64,000 nt of DNA, taken from assembly GCF_000717875.1 (NCBI RefSeq), contig NZ_JOCT01000004.1:186001-250000 (forward strand). The letters run 5' to 3'. The notes beneath the pieces were generated by a model. It did not search any database. It saw only the letters and a program-made list of their open reading frames with translations, and was not told where the DNA came from. Position numbers and translations under genes: made by a program. The stretch comes from Streptomyces sp. NRRL S-455 (lineage in GTDB: Bacteria > Actinomycetota > Actinomycetes > Streptomycetales > Streptomycetaceae). The first letter of the stretch is position 1, and every line of letters starts with the position of its first letter. Below are positions 47,933 through 57,516 of the stretch, one piece after another.

Positions 47933-48618
47933 CCGTTCCCGCTGGTTCGCTGCTCATCGCCCGGGATCTGCGCAAGACCTACGGGCCGACGACCGCGCTC
48001 GACGGCGCCGAGTTCTCCATCCACCCGGGCGAGGTCGTCGCCGTCATGGGTCCGTCCGGGTCGGGCAAGTCGACGCTGCTGCACTGTCTCGCCGGGATCG
48101 TGATGCCGGACTCGGGCTCGATCACGTACAACGGGCGCGAGGTGACCTCGATGAGCGACTCCGAGCGCAGTGCGCTGCGGCGCTCGGAGTTCGGCTTCGT
48201 GTTCCAGTTCGGGCAGCTCGTGCCGGAGCTGACCTGTGTGGAGAACGTCGCGCTGCCGCTGCGGCTGAGCGGGTCGTCCCGCAAGGCGGCCGAGCGGACC
48301 GCGCTGGCGTGGATGGAACGGCTGGAGGTCGACGACCTGCGGGGGAAGCGGCCCGGCGAGGTGTCCGGCGGTCAGGGGCAGCGGGTCGCCGTGGCCCGCT
48401 CGCTGGTGACGAACCCGCGGGTGGTCTTCGCCGACGAACCCACCGGCGCGCTCGACTCGCTCAACGGCGAACGCGTGATGGAACTGCTCACGGACGCCGC
48501 CCGGTCCACCAACGCGGCCGTGGTGCTCGTCACCCACGAGGCCCGGGTGGCCGCGTACTCCGACCGCGAGATCGTCGTACGGGACGGCAGGTCGCGGGAC
48601 ATGGAGCGCGTCGTATGA
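47929..48618 (+). CDS. ABC transporter ATP-binding protein (MacB/LolD-like)
   Basis: A 229-residue ATPase. Walker A is GPSGSGKST, the Q-loop lies in FGFVFQFGQLVPELT, the signature is SGGQGQRVAVARSL, Walker B is VVFADEPTGALD and the switch His is in VTHEARVAA. Motifs place it with the MacB/LolD/FtsE-type exporters. It overlaps both the padR gene (GTGA) and the permease gene (ATGA), forming a three-gene operon. Confidence 0.94.
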   Translation: MTVPAGSLLIARDLRKTYGPTTALDGAEFSIHPGEVVAVMGPSGSGKSTLLHCLAGIVMPDSGSITYNGREVTSMSDSERSALRRSEFGFVFQFGQLVPELTCVENVALPLRLSGSSRKAAERTALAWMERLEVDDLRGKRPGEVSGGQGQRVAVARSLVTNPRVVFADEPTGALDSLNGERVMELLTDAARSTNAAVVLVTHEARVAAYSDREIVVRDGRSRDMERVV

Positions 48619-50954
48619 GCGTCGGACAGTGGAGCCGGGACCTGGCCCTGGGGACCCGGTTCGCCTTCGCGGGCGGACGCGAGGGGTGGATCCGGGCGCT
48701 GCTGACGGCCGTCGGCGTCGGGCTCGGTGTGGCGCTGCTGCTGCTCACCACGGCCATCCCGAACGCGCTGGCGGAACGGAACCGGCGGGAGGAGGCGCGC
48801 AGCGACCACACCTTCAGCCAGCAGAAGATACCGAAGGCCGACGACACCCTGATCGTCCTGGACGCGGACACCACGTTCCGGGACCAGGACGTCCGCGGGC
48901 GCCTGCTGGAGGCGGAGGGCCCGAAGGCTCCGCGGCCACCCGGGGTCTCGGCGTTCCCGGCGGACGGCGAGATGGTCGTCTCCCCCGCACTCAAGGAGCT
49001 GCTCACCTCCGACGAAGGGAAGCTGCTGCGCGAGCGGCTGCCCTACCGGATCTCGGGCACCATCGGCGAGCAGGGCCTCGTCGGCTCGCGGGAACTCGCG
49101 TACTTCGCGGGCGGCAAGGGGCTCGAGGAGCGGCTGGAGGGCCTGGCCAGCGGCGCCCGGATCGACAGCTTCGGCAACGACGACCTGGGGGCGTCCGACC
49201 CCTGGGACCCGGTGCTGCTCCTGCTGGTCCTGGTCGTCTTCGTCGTCCTGCTGATGCCGGTCGCGGTGTTCATCGCCGCGGCCGTGCGGTTCGGCGGTGA
49301 GCGGCGCGACCGCCGGCTCGCGGCGCTGCGGCTGGTCGGCTCCGACAGCCGGATGACCCGGCGGATCGCCGCCGGCGAGGCCCTCGCCGGGTCGGTGCTG
49401 GGGCTCGTCCTCGGCACCGGGTTCTTCCTGCTCGGACGCGAACTCGCGGCCTCCTTCGAGGTGTTCCACGTCAGCGTGTTCCCGAGCTACCTGAACCCCT
49501 CTCCTCTGCTGGCCGCCCTGGTCGCCGTGGCGGTACCGACGGCCGCGGTACTGGTGACACTCCTCGCGCTGCGCGGGGTCGTCATCGAGCCGCTCGGCGT
49601 GGTGCGCACGGCCAAGCCGGCGCGGCGCCGCGTGTGGTGGCGACTGCTGCTGCCGCTGGGAGGGCTCGCGATGCTCTACCCCATGGTCGGGCAGGGCCGT
49701 GACGAGGGGAACTTCAACCAGTACCTCGTCGTCGGCGGTGTCATGCTCCTGCTCGTCGGGGTCACGGCCCTGCTGCCCTGGGTGGTGGAGACGGTCGTGG
49801 CCCGGCTCGGCTCGGGCGGGGTCGCCTGGCAGCTGGCCGTGCGCAGGCTCCAGTTGAGCAGTGGCGCGGCGGCCCGCATGGTCAACGGCATCGCCGTGGC
49901 CGTGGCCGGGGCGATCGCGCTGCAGATGCTGTTCGCCGGAGTGGACGACGGCTACACCAGGGCGTCGGAGTACGACGTCTCCCGCGCCCAGATGAGCGTG
50001 CACGTGCCGGACAAGGCCGAAACCGCGTCCACCGTGGGGAAGTACCGCGACACCGAGGGCGTGCGCAAGGTCACCGCTCTGTCCGATGTCTACCTCGGCG
50101 ACCGGCGCGGTGAGGCGGACGCGTACGTCCAGGTCACCGTGGCCGACTGCGCGTCGCTGCGCGAGGTGGCCACCCTCGGCGCCTGCCGTGACGGGGACGT
50201 CTTCGCCGTCCGGGGCTCGGAGTACGACAGCGAGAGCGGCCACCTGACCGAACCCGGTACGACCCTGTGGACCGACCCGGGGGACACCACACGCTCCGGC
50301 GACCGCCCGGTCTCCTGGACCGTGCCGAAGGACATCCGGCAGGCCCAGACCCGCGAGGACCCCACCGGCTACGAGCGCGGCGGCATCCTGGTCACCCCCG
50401 GCGCACTGCCCGGGAATCTCGGGTCGATCACCTCCACAGAGCTCTTCCTGAGCCTGGACCGCTCCGTGCCGGACGCGTACGACCACGTCCGCAACACGGC
50501 CGCCCGGCTGGACCCGGCGGTCCAGCCGATGACCTGGAACAGCGTCGAGCGCAACGACCGCTACGCCACCATCCGCACCGGCCTGTCCGTCGGGACCGCG
50601 TGCGTCCTGGCCCTCATCGGGGCGAGCCTGCTGGTCTCGCAACTGGAGCAGTTGCGAGAACGCCGCAAGCTGCTGTCCTCCCTGGTCGCCTTCGGCACCC
50701 GGCGCCGCACGCTCGGCCTGTCGGTGCTGTGGCAGACGGCGATCCCGATCGGGCTGGGCCTGCTGCTGGCCGCGACGGTGGGCATGGCCCTGGGCGCGGT
50801 CCTGTTGCGGATGACCGACACGTCGATCCGGGTGGACTGGCCTAGCGTGCTGTCGATGACCGGCATCGGCGCGGCCGTCGTCCTCGTGGTGACGCTGCTG
50901 AGCCTGCCGCCGCTGCTGAAGATGATGCGGCCGGACGGACTGCGCACCGAGTAG
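48615..50954 (+). CDS. ABC transporter permease (FtsX-like, duplicated)
   Basis: A 779-residue permease with about ten membrane helices. It has an N-terminal helix (ALLTAVGVGLGVALLLL) and a first FtsX core (VLLLLVLVVFVVLLMPVAVF, then RRDRRLAALRLVGSDSRMTR). There is a central helix cluster, a large outer domain (about residues 445-635) and a C-terminal FtsX core (RTGLSVGTACVLALIGASLL, then SVLWQTAIPIGLGLLLAATV). This is the actinobacterial exporter type paired with MacB-like ATPases and PadR regulators. The substrate is unknown; antibiotics or lipids are plausible. Confidence 0.9.
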   Translation: MSVGQWSRDLALGTRFAFAGGREGWIRALLTAVGVGLGVALLLLTTAIPNALAERNRREEARSDHTFSQQKIPKADDTLIVLDADTTFRDQDVRGRLLEAEGPKAPRPPGVSAFPADGEMVVSPALKELLTSDEGKLLRERLPYRISGTIGEQGLVGSRELAYFAGGKGLEERLEGLASGARIDSFGNDDLGASDPWDPVLLLLVLVVFVVLLMPVAVFIAAAVRFGGERRDRRLAALRLVGSDSRMTRRIAAGEALAGSVLGLVLGTGFFLLGRELAASFEVFHVSVFPSYLNPSPLLAALVAVAVPTAAVLVTLLALRGVVIEPLGVVRTAKPARRRVWWRLLLPLGGLAMLYPMVGQGRDEGNFNQYLVVGGVMLLLVGVTALLPWVVETVVARLGSGGVAWQLAVRRLQLSSGAAARMVNGIAVAVAGAIALQMLFAGVDDGYTRASEYDVSRAQMSVHVPDKAETASTVGKYRDTEGVRKVTALSDVYLGDRRGEADAYVQVTVADCASLREVATLGACRDGDVFAVRGSEYDSESGHLTEPGTTLWTDPGDTTRSGDRPVSWTVPKDIRQAQTREDPTGYERGGILVTPGALPGNLGSITSTELFLSLDRSVPDAYDHVRNTAARLDPAVQPMTWNSVERNDRYATIRTGLSVGTACVLALIGASLLVSQLEQLRERRKLLSSLVAFGTRRRTLGLSVLWQTAIPIGLGLLLAATVGMALGAVLLRMTDTSIRVDWPSVLSMTGIGAAVVLVVTLLSLPPLLKMMRPDGLRTE

Positions 50955-50971
50955 CCGCTCCGTCCGGCCCG

Positions 50972-51922
50972 TCAGGCGCCCTGGCCCAGCACCCGTACGG
51001 GCAGCGGCCGGAGCGCCTGGCGCAGAGCGGTCGCCAGTTCCTCGTACTCGGCGCCGCGCGCGGCCCCCGCCCGCATCGCCAGGGCGACCCGGCGGGTGGG
51101 GGCCGGGTCGGCGAAGTACCCGGTGAGGAGCTGGTCGCTGCGCGAGATCTCGACCTTGAGGGCCGTGCGCGGCAGCAGCGTGACACCGAGCCCGCCCGCC
51201 ACCAGCTGCACCAGTGTGGACAGCCCGGCGGCGGTCGTGGTCACCGGCACGTCGTCGCGGCCGGCCTCCCGGCAGATGTCGAGGGCCTGGTCCCGCAGGC
51301 AGTGCCCCTCGTCGAGGAGGAGCAGGTTCAGCTCGCGCAGCGCCTCACGCGGGATGCCCTCCCGGCCGCCCAGCTCGTGGTCGAGCGGCGTGACGAGCAC
51401 GAAGTCCTCGTCGAACAGCGGCAGTTCGGCCACGCCCGGTACACCCAGCGGCACGGCGAGCAGCAGCAGGTCGAGCCGGCCGCTGGTGAGGCCGTCGAGC
51501 AGGTTCGCGGTCTGCTCCTCGTGCACCTGAAGATCGAGGTGCGGGTACCGCTCGTGGACGAGCCGCAGGACCGTGGGCAGCAGATAGGGCGCCACCGTCG
51601 GGATCACCCCGAGCCGCAGCACCCCGGTGAAGGGGGCGCGGAACGCCTCGGCCTCCTCCATGAGCGCGCCGACCTCACCCAGCACCGCCTTGGCCCGTAC
51701 GGCGATTCGCTCCCCCTCGGGCGAGAGCAGCACCTTGCGCGTCGTACGCTCGAGGAGCGTCACTCCGAGTGCCTCCTCCAGCGCCGAGACCGCACCCGAG
51801 AGGGCGGGCTGGCTCATGCCGATCGCCGCGGCCGCGTCCCGGAAGTGAAGGTGCTCGGCCACGGCCGCGAAGGCCCTCAGCTGGGCGAGGCTGGGCTGCC
51901 TGCGTTTATTACCCACAGTCAC
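50972..51922 (-). CDS. oxyR: hydrogen-peroxide sensor OxyR (LysR family)
   Basis: A 316-residue LysR-type regulator. The N-terminal HTH is LAQLRAFAAVAEHLHFRDAA, then SQPALSGAVSALEEALG. The redox switch is preserved as EGHCLRDQALDICREAG, the two Cys corresponding to Cys199/Cys208 of E. coli OxyR. It is divergent from ahpC-ahpD, the standard actinobacterial arrangement. ATG at 51922 is used; GTG at 51916 is possible. Oxidised OxyR is expected to activate ahpCD. Confidence 0.94.
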   Translation of the reverse strand: MTVGNKRRQPSLAQLRAFAAVAEHLHFRDAAAAIGMSQPALSGAVSALEEALGVTLLERTTRKVLLSPEGERIAVRAKAVLGEVGALMEEAEAFRAPFTGVLRLGVIPTVAPYLLPTVLRLVHERYPHLDLQVHEEQTANLLDGLTSGRLDLLLLAVPLGVPGVAELPLFDEDFVLVTPLDHELGGREGIPREALRELNLLLLDEGHCLRDQALDICREAGRDDVPVTTTAAGLSTLVQLVAGGLGVTLLPRTALKVEISRSDQLLTGYFADPAPTRRVALAMRAGAARGAEYEELATALRQALRPLPVRVLGQGA

Positions 51923-52011
51923 TAATAACTACCTCCGATCAACCCGACCGAGTGTAGCTATTTCCGTAATCAATCGACCCTGTGCCAACATCAATAACGT
52001 CCAACCCATGG

Positions 52012-52036
52012 GAAACACCCGCAATCCGGGTGTTTC
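52012..52036 (+). promoter_or_regulatory. leader hairpin upstream of ahpC
   Basis: GAAACACCCG, loop CAATC, CGGGTGTTTC: a perfect 10-bp stem ending in TTTC, 19 bp before the ahpC GTG. It resembles a small intrinsic terminator/attenuator or an mRNA-stabilising leader structure. Confidence 0.55.
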
Positions 52037-52055
52037 TTCGCTGCAAGGAGTGTGT

Positions 52056-52610
52056 GTGCTCACCGTCGGTGACAAGTTCCCCGAGTTCGAACTGACCGCG
52101 TGCGTCTCGCTGGAGGCGGGCAAGGAGTTCGAGAAGATCAACCACAAGACCTACGAAGGCAAGTGGAAGGTGATCTTCGCCTGGCCCAAGGACTTCACCT
52201 TCGTGTGCCCGACCGAGATCGCCGCCTTCGGCAAGCTGAACGAGGAGTTCGCCGACCGCGACGCCCAGGTCCTCGGCTTCTCCGGCGACTCCGAGTTCGT
52301 CCACCACGCCTGGCGCAAGGACCACGACGACCTGCGTGACCTGCCGTTCCCGATGATGGCCGACTCCAAGCACGAGCTCATGCGCGACCTCGGCATCGAG
52401 GACGAGGAGGGCTTCGCCAAGCGCGCCGTGTTCATCGTCGACCAGAACAACGAGATCCAGTTCTCGATGGTGACCGCGGGTTCGGTCGGCCGTAACCCGA
52501 AGGAGGTCCTGCGGGTCCTCGACGCGCTCCAGACGGACGAGCTGTGCCCCTGCAACTGGTCGAAGGGCGACGAGACCCTCGACCCGGTCAAGCTGCTCTC
52601 CGGGGAGTGA
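52056..52610 (+). CDS. ahpC: alkyl hydroperoxide reductase AhpC (peroxiredoxin)
   Basis: A 184-residue 2-Cys peroxiredoxin. The peroxidatic site is FAWPKDFTFVCPTEIAAFGK and the resolving Cys region is LCPCNWSKGDE. GTG at 52056 follows AAGGAG and gives the usual length; an upstream in-frame ATG lies within the leader hairpin region and is rejected. It forms an operon with ahpD 6 bp downstream and is divergent from oxyR. Confidence 0.96.
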   Translation: MLTVGDKFPEFELTACVSLEAGKEFEKINHKTYEGKWKVIFAWPKDFTFVCPTEIAAFGKLNEEFADRDAQVLGFSGDSEFVHHAWRKDHDDLRDLPFPMMADSKHELMRDLGIEDEEGFAKRAVFIVDQNNEIQFSMVTAGSVGRNPKEVLRVLDALQTDELCPCNWSKGDETLDPVKLLSGE

Positions 52611-52616
52611 TCTGAC

Positions 52617-53150
52617 ATGTCGCTGGATGCCCTGAAGTCCGCCGTACCGGACTACGCCAAGGACCTGAAGCTCAACCTGGGCTCGGTCATCGGCAACTCC
52701 GACCTGCCGGCCCAGCAGCTGTGGGGCACGGTCCTGGCGACGGCGATCGCCTCCCGCTCCCCGATCGTGCTGCGCGAGCTGGAGCCGGAGGCGAAGGCGA
52801 ACCTGTCGCCGGAGGCCTACACGGCCGCCAAGTCGGCGGCCGCGGTGATGGCGATGAACAACGTCTTCTACCGCACGCGGCACCTGCTGTCGGACCACGA
52901 GTACGGCAACCTGCGCGCCGGTCTGCGGATGAACGTCATCGGCAACCCGGGTGTCGACAAGGTCGACTTCGAGCTGTGGTCCTTCGCGGTCTCCGCGATC
53001 AACGGCTGCGGCATGTGCCTCGACTCCCACGAGCAGGTCCTGCGCAAGGCCGGCCTCGACCGCGAGGTCATCCAGGAAGCGTTCAAGATCGCCTCCGTGA
53101 TCCAGGCGGTCGGCGTGACGCTGGACGCCGAGGCGGTTCTGGCCGAGTAA
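52617..53150 (+). CDS. ahpD: alkyl hydroperoxidase AhpD
   Basis: A 177-residue AhpD-fold reductase that recycles AhpC with electrons from lipoyl/thioredoxin-like partners. The catalytic motif is [12 protein letters not shown] (CxxC with the proton-relay His), at about residues 129-140. The rest is all-helical with FYRTRHLL typical of actinobacterial AhpD. A strong hairpin follows. Confidence 0.95.
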   Translation: MSLDALKSAVPDYAKDLKLNLGSVIGNSDLPAQQLWGTVLATAIASRSPIVLRELEPEAKANLSPEAYTAAKSAAAVMAMNNVFYRTRHLLSDHEYGNLRAGLRMNVIGNPGVDKVDFELWSFAVSAINGCGMCLDSHEQVLRKAGLDREVIQEAFKIASVIQAVGVTLDAEAVLAE

Positions 53151-53174
53151 CCCCCGGCCGTACGCCCCGCATTG

Positions 53175-53211
53175 CAGGGCCCCGCCCACCTGATCGGTGG
53201 GCGGGGCCCTG
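53175..53211. terminator. terminator between ahpD and the AI-2E family gene
   Basis: CAGGGCCCCGCCCACC, loop TGATC, then its exact complement (16-bp stem), between convergent genes. Confidence 0.78.
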
Positions 53212-53229
53212 TTGCCGTCGGGAGCCGGG

Positions 53230-54537
53230 CTACTCCGACGGCGCCTCCCGTTCGGGCTCCGCACTCATCGCCGTGGCACCGCGCGGTCGGACCGAATGCC
53301 GCAGCGCCGACTCCCGTGAGTACGCCCGCAGATACCCGGCCACCGTGTTCGTCACGGCCACCAACGGCACAGCCACCACCGCGCCGCCGATCCCGGCCAC
53401 CATGCCCCCGCACGCGACAGCCAGCACCACCGCCAGCGGATGCACCCGCACAGCCCGCCCCAGAATGAACGGCTGCAGGATGTGCCCCTCGATCTGCTGC
53501 ACGGCCAGCACCACCACCAGCGTCATGACCGCCGTGAACACCCCCTGGGTGACCAGCGCCACCACCACCGCGAGGGCCCCGGACACCACCGCGCCCACCA
53601 GCGGGATGAACGCGAACAGGAAGATGAACACCGCCAGCGGCACGGCCATCGGCACGTCGAGGAAGTAGATGCCGAGCCCGATGAAGATCGCGTCGATCAG
53701 CGCCACGATCACCGTGCCCCGCACATACGCCGTCAGCGTCCGCCACGCCGCCGGCCCGGCCCCGGCCACTCCGGGCCGCGCCGCCGCCGGCACCAGCTTC
53801 AGCGTCCACTGCCAGATCCGCTTGCCGTCGTAGAGCAGGAACAGGGTGCAGAAGACCGCCAGCAGGATCCCGGTCAGCGCCTCGACGACGACCGTGACGC
53901 CCTCGAGCCCCGCCGAGGTGATCTGCTCGGTGTTGGCCCCGACCGCCTCCCGCAGGTTCGCGGCGATCTCGTTGATCTGCTTGTCGGTGACGTGGAACGG
54001 GCTGTTCAGCAGCCAGTTCCGCAACTCGTCGATGCCGTCCTGGATCTGGGTCGAGAGGTTGTCGATGTTCTCCATGACCTGCCAGGTCACGAACCAGCCG
54101 ATCAGCCCCATGATGACGAACCCGAGGATCGCGGTCAGTGCCGTGGCCGGCCCTCGGGGCACTCCCAGCCGCCGCAGCCGGGCCACGGTCGGCTGGAGCA
54201 GCGCCGTGATGAGCAGGGCGCTCGCGAAGGCCAGCACCACCAGCTGGACGGCGCTGATGACCCGCATCAGCACCCACAGCGTGCCCGCGAGGACGAGCAG
54301 CCGCCATCCGGCCTCCGCCGCGACCCGCACTCCCCACGGGACGGCCTGCGCGGGATCGGGCCGGGCGGGGACGTCGGGCGCGTAGTCCGGGGGCGGCGGC
54401 ACGTGGTCGTCGGAGCGTGTCCGGGACTCGGGTTCGTCCCGCTCCCGTTCGGCCTCGGCGCGGCGCTCGTTCCACTGCTCGCTCATCTCGGCCAGTCCGG
54501 CACCGAGCCGGCCGAGCCACCCTGGCACTCGCGACAT
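53230..54537 (-). CDS. AI-2E family (PerM/YdiK-like) transporter
   Basis: A 435-residue protein with a charged cytosolic N-terminus (AEMSEQWNERRAEAERERDE, then a Pro-rich stretch) and about eight membrane helices. Key family segments are ITALLQPTVARLRRLGVPRG, FLDVPMAVPLAVFIFLFAFI, PLVGAVVSGALAVVVAL and QQIEGHILQPFILGRAVRVH. The AI-2E name is historical; many members are antiporters or of unknown function. ATG at 54537 follows AAAGGA. It is monocistronic. Confidence 0.9.
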   Translation of the reverse strand: MSRVPGWLGRLGAGLAEMSEQWNERRAEAERERDEPESRTRSDDHVPPPPDYAPDVPARPDPAQAVPWGVRVAAEAGWRLLVLAGTLWVLMRVISAVQLVVLAFASALLITALLQPTVARLRRLGVPRGPATALTAILGFVIMGLIGWFVTWQVMENIDNLSTQIQDGIDELRNWLLNSPFHVTDKQINEIAANLREAVGANTEQITSAGLEGVTVVVEALTGILLAVFCTLFLLYDGKRIWQWTLKLVPAAARPGVAGAGPAAWRTLTAYVRGTVIVALIDAIFIGLGIYFLDVPMAVPLAVFIFLFAFIPLVGAVVSGALAVVVALVTQGVFTAVMTLVVVLAVQQIEGHILQPFILGRAVRVHPLAVVLAVACGGMVAGIGGAVVAVPLVAVTNTVAGYLRAYSRESALRHSVRPRGATAMSAEPEREAPSE

Positions 54538-54673
54538 GATCGGTCCTTTTCCCCCGTCTCTCCGTGCCACTCCCACGGGAGTCGTCCGCCCCGACCGTAC
54601 ATGGCGCGAGCCCCGCACCGTAGGACGGTGTGGGGCTCGCGCGAAGAGCGGGCTGCGGCTCAGGGCCGCGGGC

Positions 54674-55378
54674 TCAGTACCAGTTGTTGGCCTGCCAGAA
54701 CGACCAGGCGTCACAGGGGCTCCCGTAACGGTCGTTCATGTAGTTCAGGCCCCATTTGATCTGGGTGGCCGGGTTGGTCCGCCAGTCGGCGCCGGCGGAC
54801 GACATCTTGGAACCGGGCAGCGCCTGGAACATGCCGTAGGCCCCGGAGGAAGGATTGACCGCCTTGTAGTTCCAGTCGGACTCGTGGTCCACGATGTTGC
54901 TGAAGCACTGGAACTGACCCGCCGGCACCATCTGCCGTGCCATCGCCTGGAGCTGCGCGATGGAGTAGGAGGTCGCGACGGGGAAGTCGGAGACGTCCTT
55001 GGAGCGGCTGGCGGCGGCTTCCTTGGCCTCCGCGCGCTCCTTGACCTCCTCGGCCGCCTTCTTGGCCGCCTCCTCGGCGGCCTTCTTCTTGGCGATGGCC
55101 GTCTCGGCGGCGGCCTTGCGGGCTGCCTCCTCGGCGTCCTTCTTCGCGCTCGCGTCCGCGGCGATGGCCTGCACGTCGGCCTGCTGCGTCAGCGACGCGG
55201 TCTGCACCTGGGCCTGCTGGCCCGCGGGGATGTCCGCGAGCAGCGTGGCGCCGCTTGCCGTCGCTTCGGCGTCGTTGTTCTGTGCGGTGCTGCCCGAGGC
55301 AACGCCGACGACGCTTCCGACAGCGGTGACCGCCGTGGCCGAGGCCACTGCGAATCCCCGGACCGAGATCCGGCTCAC
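54674..55378 (-). CDS. secreted lytic transglycosylase (SLT-type) with coiled-coil region
   Basis: A 234-residue exported cell-wall enzyme. GTG at 55378, after GGAAGG, gives a signal peptide (SVRGFAVASATAVTAVGSVV). Residues about 65-120 are a long Ala/Lys/Glu coiled coil. The C-terminal 85 residues are a transglycosylase-like domain with VDHESDWNYKAVNPSSGAYG, MFQALPGSKM and KWGLNYMNDRYG, the Glu of HESDW being catalytic. A frame open to 55528 would add an unlikely N-terminus. It probably remodels peptidoglycan during growth or sporulation. Confidence 0.88.
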   Translation of the reverse strand: MSRISVRGFAVASATAVTAVGSVVGVASGSTAQNNDAEATASGATLLADIPAGQQAQVQTASLTQQADVQAIAADASAKKDAEEAARKAAAETAIAKKKAAEEAAKKAAEEVKERAEAKEAAASRSKDVSDFPVATSYSIAQLQAMARQMVPAGQFQCFSNIVDHESDWNYKAVNPSSGAYGMFQALPGSKMSSAGADWRTNPATQIKWGLNYMNDRYGSPCDAWSFWQANNWY

Positions 55379-55797
55379 ACGGTTTCCTTCCAGCATCGCC
55401 CGCTTCGGTGACCCTCGCGGACGCAATCGTGCCCCTGGCACTGGCCTCCCCAACTGCGGGGTCACGGGAGGCTCGGGCCCGGTGGGCAACTCCCGCGAGG
55501 GGAGCGCCGCGTGTTGCTCGGGCGGCATACGACATCGCTATGCAGTTGAAGCTGTGCTCTTTGTGGTGCCGTACCGCTGGGGGTACAGGTGTGTCGTATG
55601 CGGGGCCTGACAGGAGTGAGACTCTGCCGTAACACGACGGGGCACCGCAATTCCCAGCCGCGTGTGAAAGCTCACAACCCGTTTGACGCGGGAAATTACA
55701 CGGAACAGGCACACGCGAAGGCGCCGCCCGGCTAGGCTCTTCGCCTTTCCGGACGGCGCCAACTACCGCGTAACCACCCCGCCTTGGGGCGGTACGG
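55379..55797. other. upstream region of the transglycosylase gene
   Basis: About 420 bp between the transglycosylase start and the phoH stop. It is long enough to hold a structured 5' leader. I looked for the c-di-AMP (ydaO) riboswitch that often precedes such genes in Streptomyces and did not find its conserved motifs. No gene is supported. Confidence 0.4.
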
Positions 55798-57123
55798 TCA
55801 AATCTGACCGTCTTCGAGCATTTCGGTCACAAGGGCGGCGATCTGGGACCTCTCGGACCGGTTCAGGGTCACGTGCGCGAAGAGCGGATGCCCCTTCAGC
55901 TTCTCGACCACGGCGACGACACCGTCGTACCGGCCGACCCTGAGGTTGTCCCGCTGGGCCACGTCATGGGTGAGGACCACCCGTGAATTGGCCCCGATCC
56001 GGGACAGAACGGTGAGAAGTACGTTCCTCTCCAGCGACTGCGCCTCGTCGACGATGACGAACGCGTCGTGCAGCGAGCGGCCGCGGATGTGGGTGAGCGG
56101 CAGGACCTCCAGCATCCCGCGCGCGGTGACCTCCTCGATGACCTCCCGGCTGGTGACCGCCGACAGTGTGTCGAACACGGCCTGCGCCCAGGGGCTCATC
56201 TTCTCCGCCTCGGTGCCGGGCAGATAGCCGAGCTCCTGCCCGCCCACCGCGTACAGCGGACGGAAGACCATCACCTTCTGGTGCTGACGGCGCTCCAGCA
56301 CCGCCTCCAGGCCCGCGCACAGCGCCAGCGCCGACTTGCCGGTGCCGGCCCGGCCGCCCATCGACACGATGCCGACGTCCGGGTCGAGCAGCAGGTCGAG
56401 CGCGATCCGCTGCTCGGCGCTGCGGCCCTTGATGCCGAACGCCTCACGGTCCCCGCGTACGACCCGGATGTTGCCCTCGGGTGTGACCCGCCCGAGCGCC
56501 TTGCCGCGCTCCGACTGGATCATCAGGCCCGTGTGCACCGGAAGGTCAGCCGCCTCCGGGACGTGGACGTGCCCTTCCTCGAAGAGGATGTCCACCTGCT
56601 CACCCGGCAGGGTCAGTTCGGACATTCCGGTCCAGCCGGAGGAGTCCGTGATGGCGAGTTCCGCGCGGTACTCCTCGGCGAGGAGTCCGACGGAGGACGC
56701 CTTGATCCTGAGCGGGAGGTCCTTCGACACGACGGTGACGTCGAACCCCTCGGCCTGCAGGTTGCGGGCGACCGCGAGGATGCGGGAGTCGTTGTCCCCC
56801 AGGCGGTAGCCGCTGGGCAGCACACTGGGGTCCGAGTGGTTGAGCTCGACACGAACGGTCCCGCCGAGGTCCCCCGTGGGAATGGGGGCGTCGAGGCGGC
56901 CGTACCGCACCCGGAGGTCGTCGAGCAGGCGCAGGGCCTGCCGGGCGAAGTAGCCGAGTTCGGGATGGTGCCGCTTGGCCTCCAGTTCCGTCACCACGAC
57001 GATGGGGAGCACGACCTCGTGCTCGTCGAAGCGGCTCAGGGCGCTGGGATCGGCCAGCAGGACGCTGGTGTCGAGGACATAGGTGCGCCGGTCTGGCTTG
57101 TGGCGCTTTGCGCTGGTCACCAC
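55798..57123 (-). CDS. PIN-PhoH fusion protein (PhoH2-like)
   Basis: A 441-residue protein. Residues about 12-140 form a PIN domain ([33 protein letters not shown]), a putative RNase with its Asp residues. Residues about 225-435 form a PhoH ATPase: Walker [12 protein letters not shown], Walker [12 protein letters not shown], and [16 protein letters not shown]. In mycobacteria PhoH2 is a helicase-linked RNase of a toxin-antitoxin type; here no antitoxin phoAT-like gene is evident. Start is GTG at 57123. Confidence 0.92.
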   Translation of the reverse strand: MVTSAKRHKPDRRTYVLDTSVLLADPSALSRFDEHEVVLPIVVVTELEAKRHHPELGYFARQALRLLDDLRVRYGRLDAPIPTGDLGGTVRVELNHSDPSVLPSGYRLGDNDSRILAVARNLQAEGFDVTVVSKDLPLRIKASSVGLLAEEYRAELAITDSSGWTGMSELTLPGEQVDILFEEGHVHVPEAADLPVHTGLMIQSERGKALGRVTPEGNIRVVRGDREAFGIKGRSAEQRIALDLLLDPDVGIVSMGGRAGTGKSALALCAGLEAVLERRQHQKVMVFRPLYAVGGQELGYLPGTEAEKMSPWAQAVFDTLSAVTSREVIEEVTARGMLEVLPLTHIRGRSLHDAFVIVDEAQSLERNVLLTVLSRIGANSRVVLTHDVAQRDNLRVGRYDGVVAVVEKLKGHPLFAHVTLNRSERSQIAALVTEMLEDGQI

Positions 57124-57516
57124 GGAAGGACGTACCCCCTCGGATGAGGTCGGGGAGCGACGGGGCGGAGCTGGACCGGTTCCTGGCCGCCCTGCACGGG
57201 CCGAGAACCGGCCCTCCGCCTCTTCGTCCGTGCTGTGACCGCACGATCGGGCTGGTGCAAAGGGCCTCCCGGGCGGACGGCTCCGTGCCGTCCGCTGAGA
57301 TCCGACGCCCGGGGTTCGGGCGTCGACCTGACTGGGTTATGCCCTCGAACGAGCGTCGCCATGCCACGGCATATGACGGCGAGCCGGTGAACTCCGCGTT
57401 ACTTCAGCCCGCGGCGGGGTACCGGAAGGTGCTGCGACGTGCGGCGACCGTGGTGCTCGGCCGCGTGGGTGACTGGTTGAAAGGAACACGTGCCGGAGTA
57501 CGCCGGGCGCGCGAAT
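57124..57516. other. uppS-phoH intergenic region with two hairpins
   Basis: About 390 bp on the minus-strand path from uppS to phoH. It contains GACGCCCG-GGGTT-CGGGCGTC (57304-57324) and GCGGACGG-CTCCGTG-CCGTCCGC (57273-57295). These are probably an uppS terminator and a phoH leader structure. No gene is supported. Confidence 0.5.

Noticed and set aside
55379..55797. c-di-AMP (ydaO) riboswitch before the transglycosylase gene
   Set aside because: Expected by gene type in Streptomyces, but the conserved core motifs of that riboswitch were not found on the minus strand.
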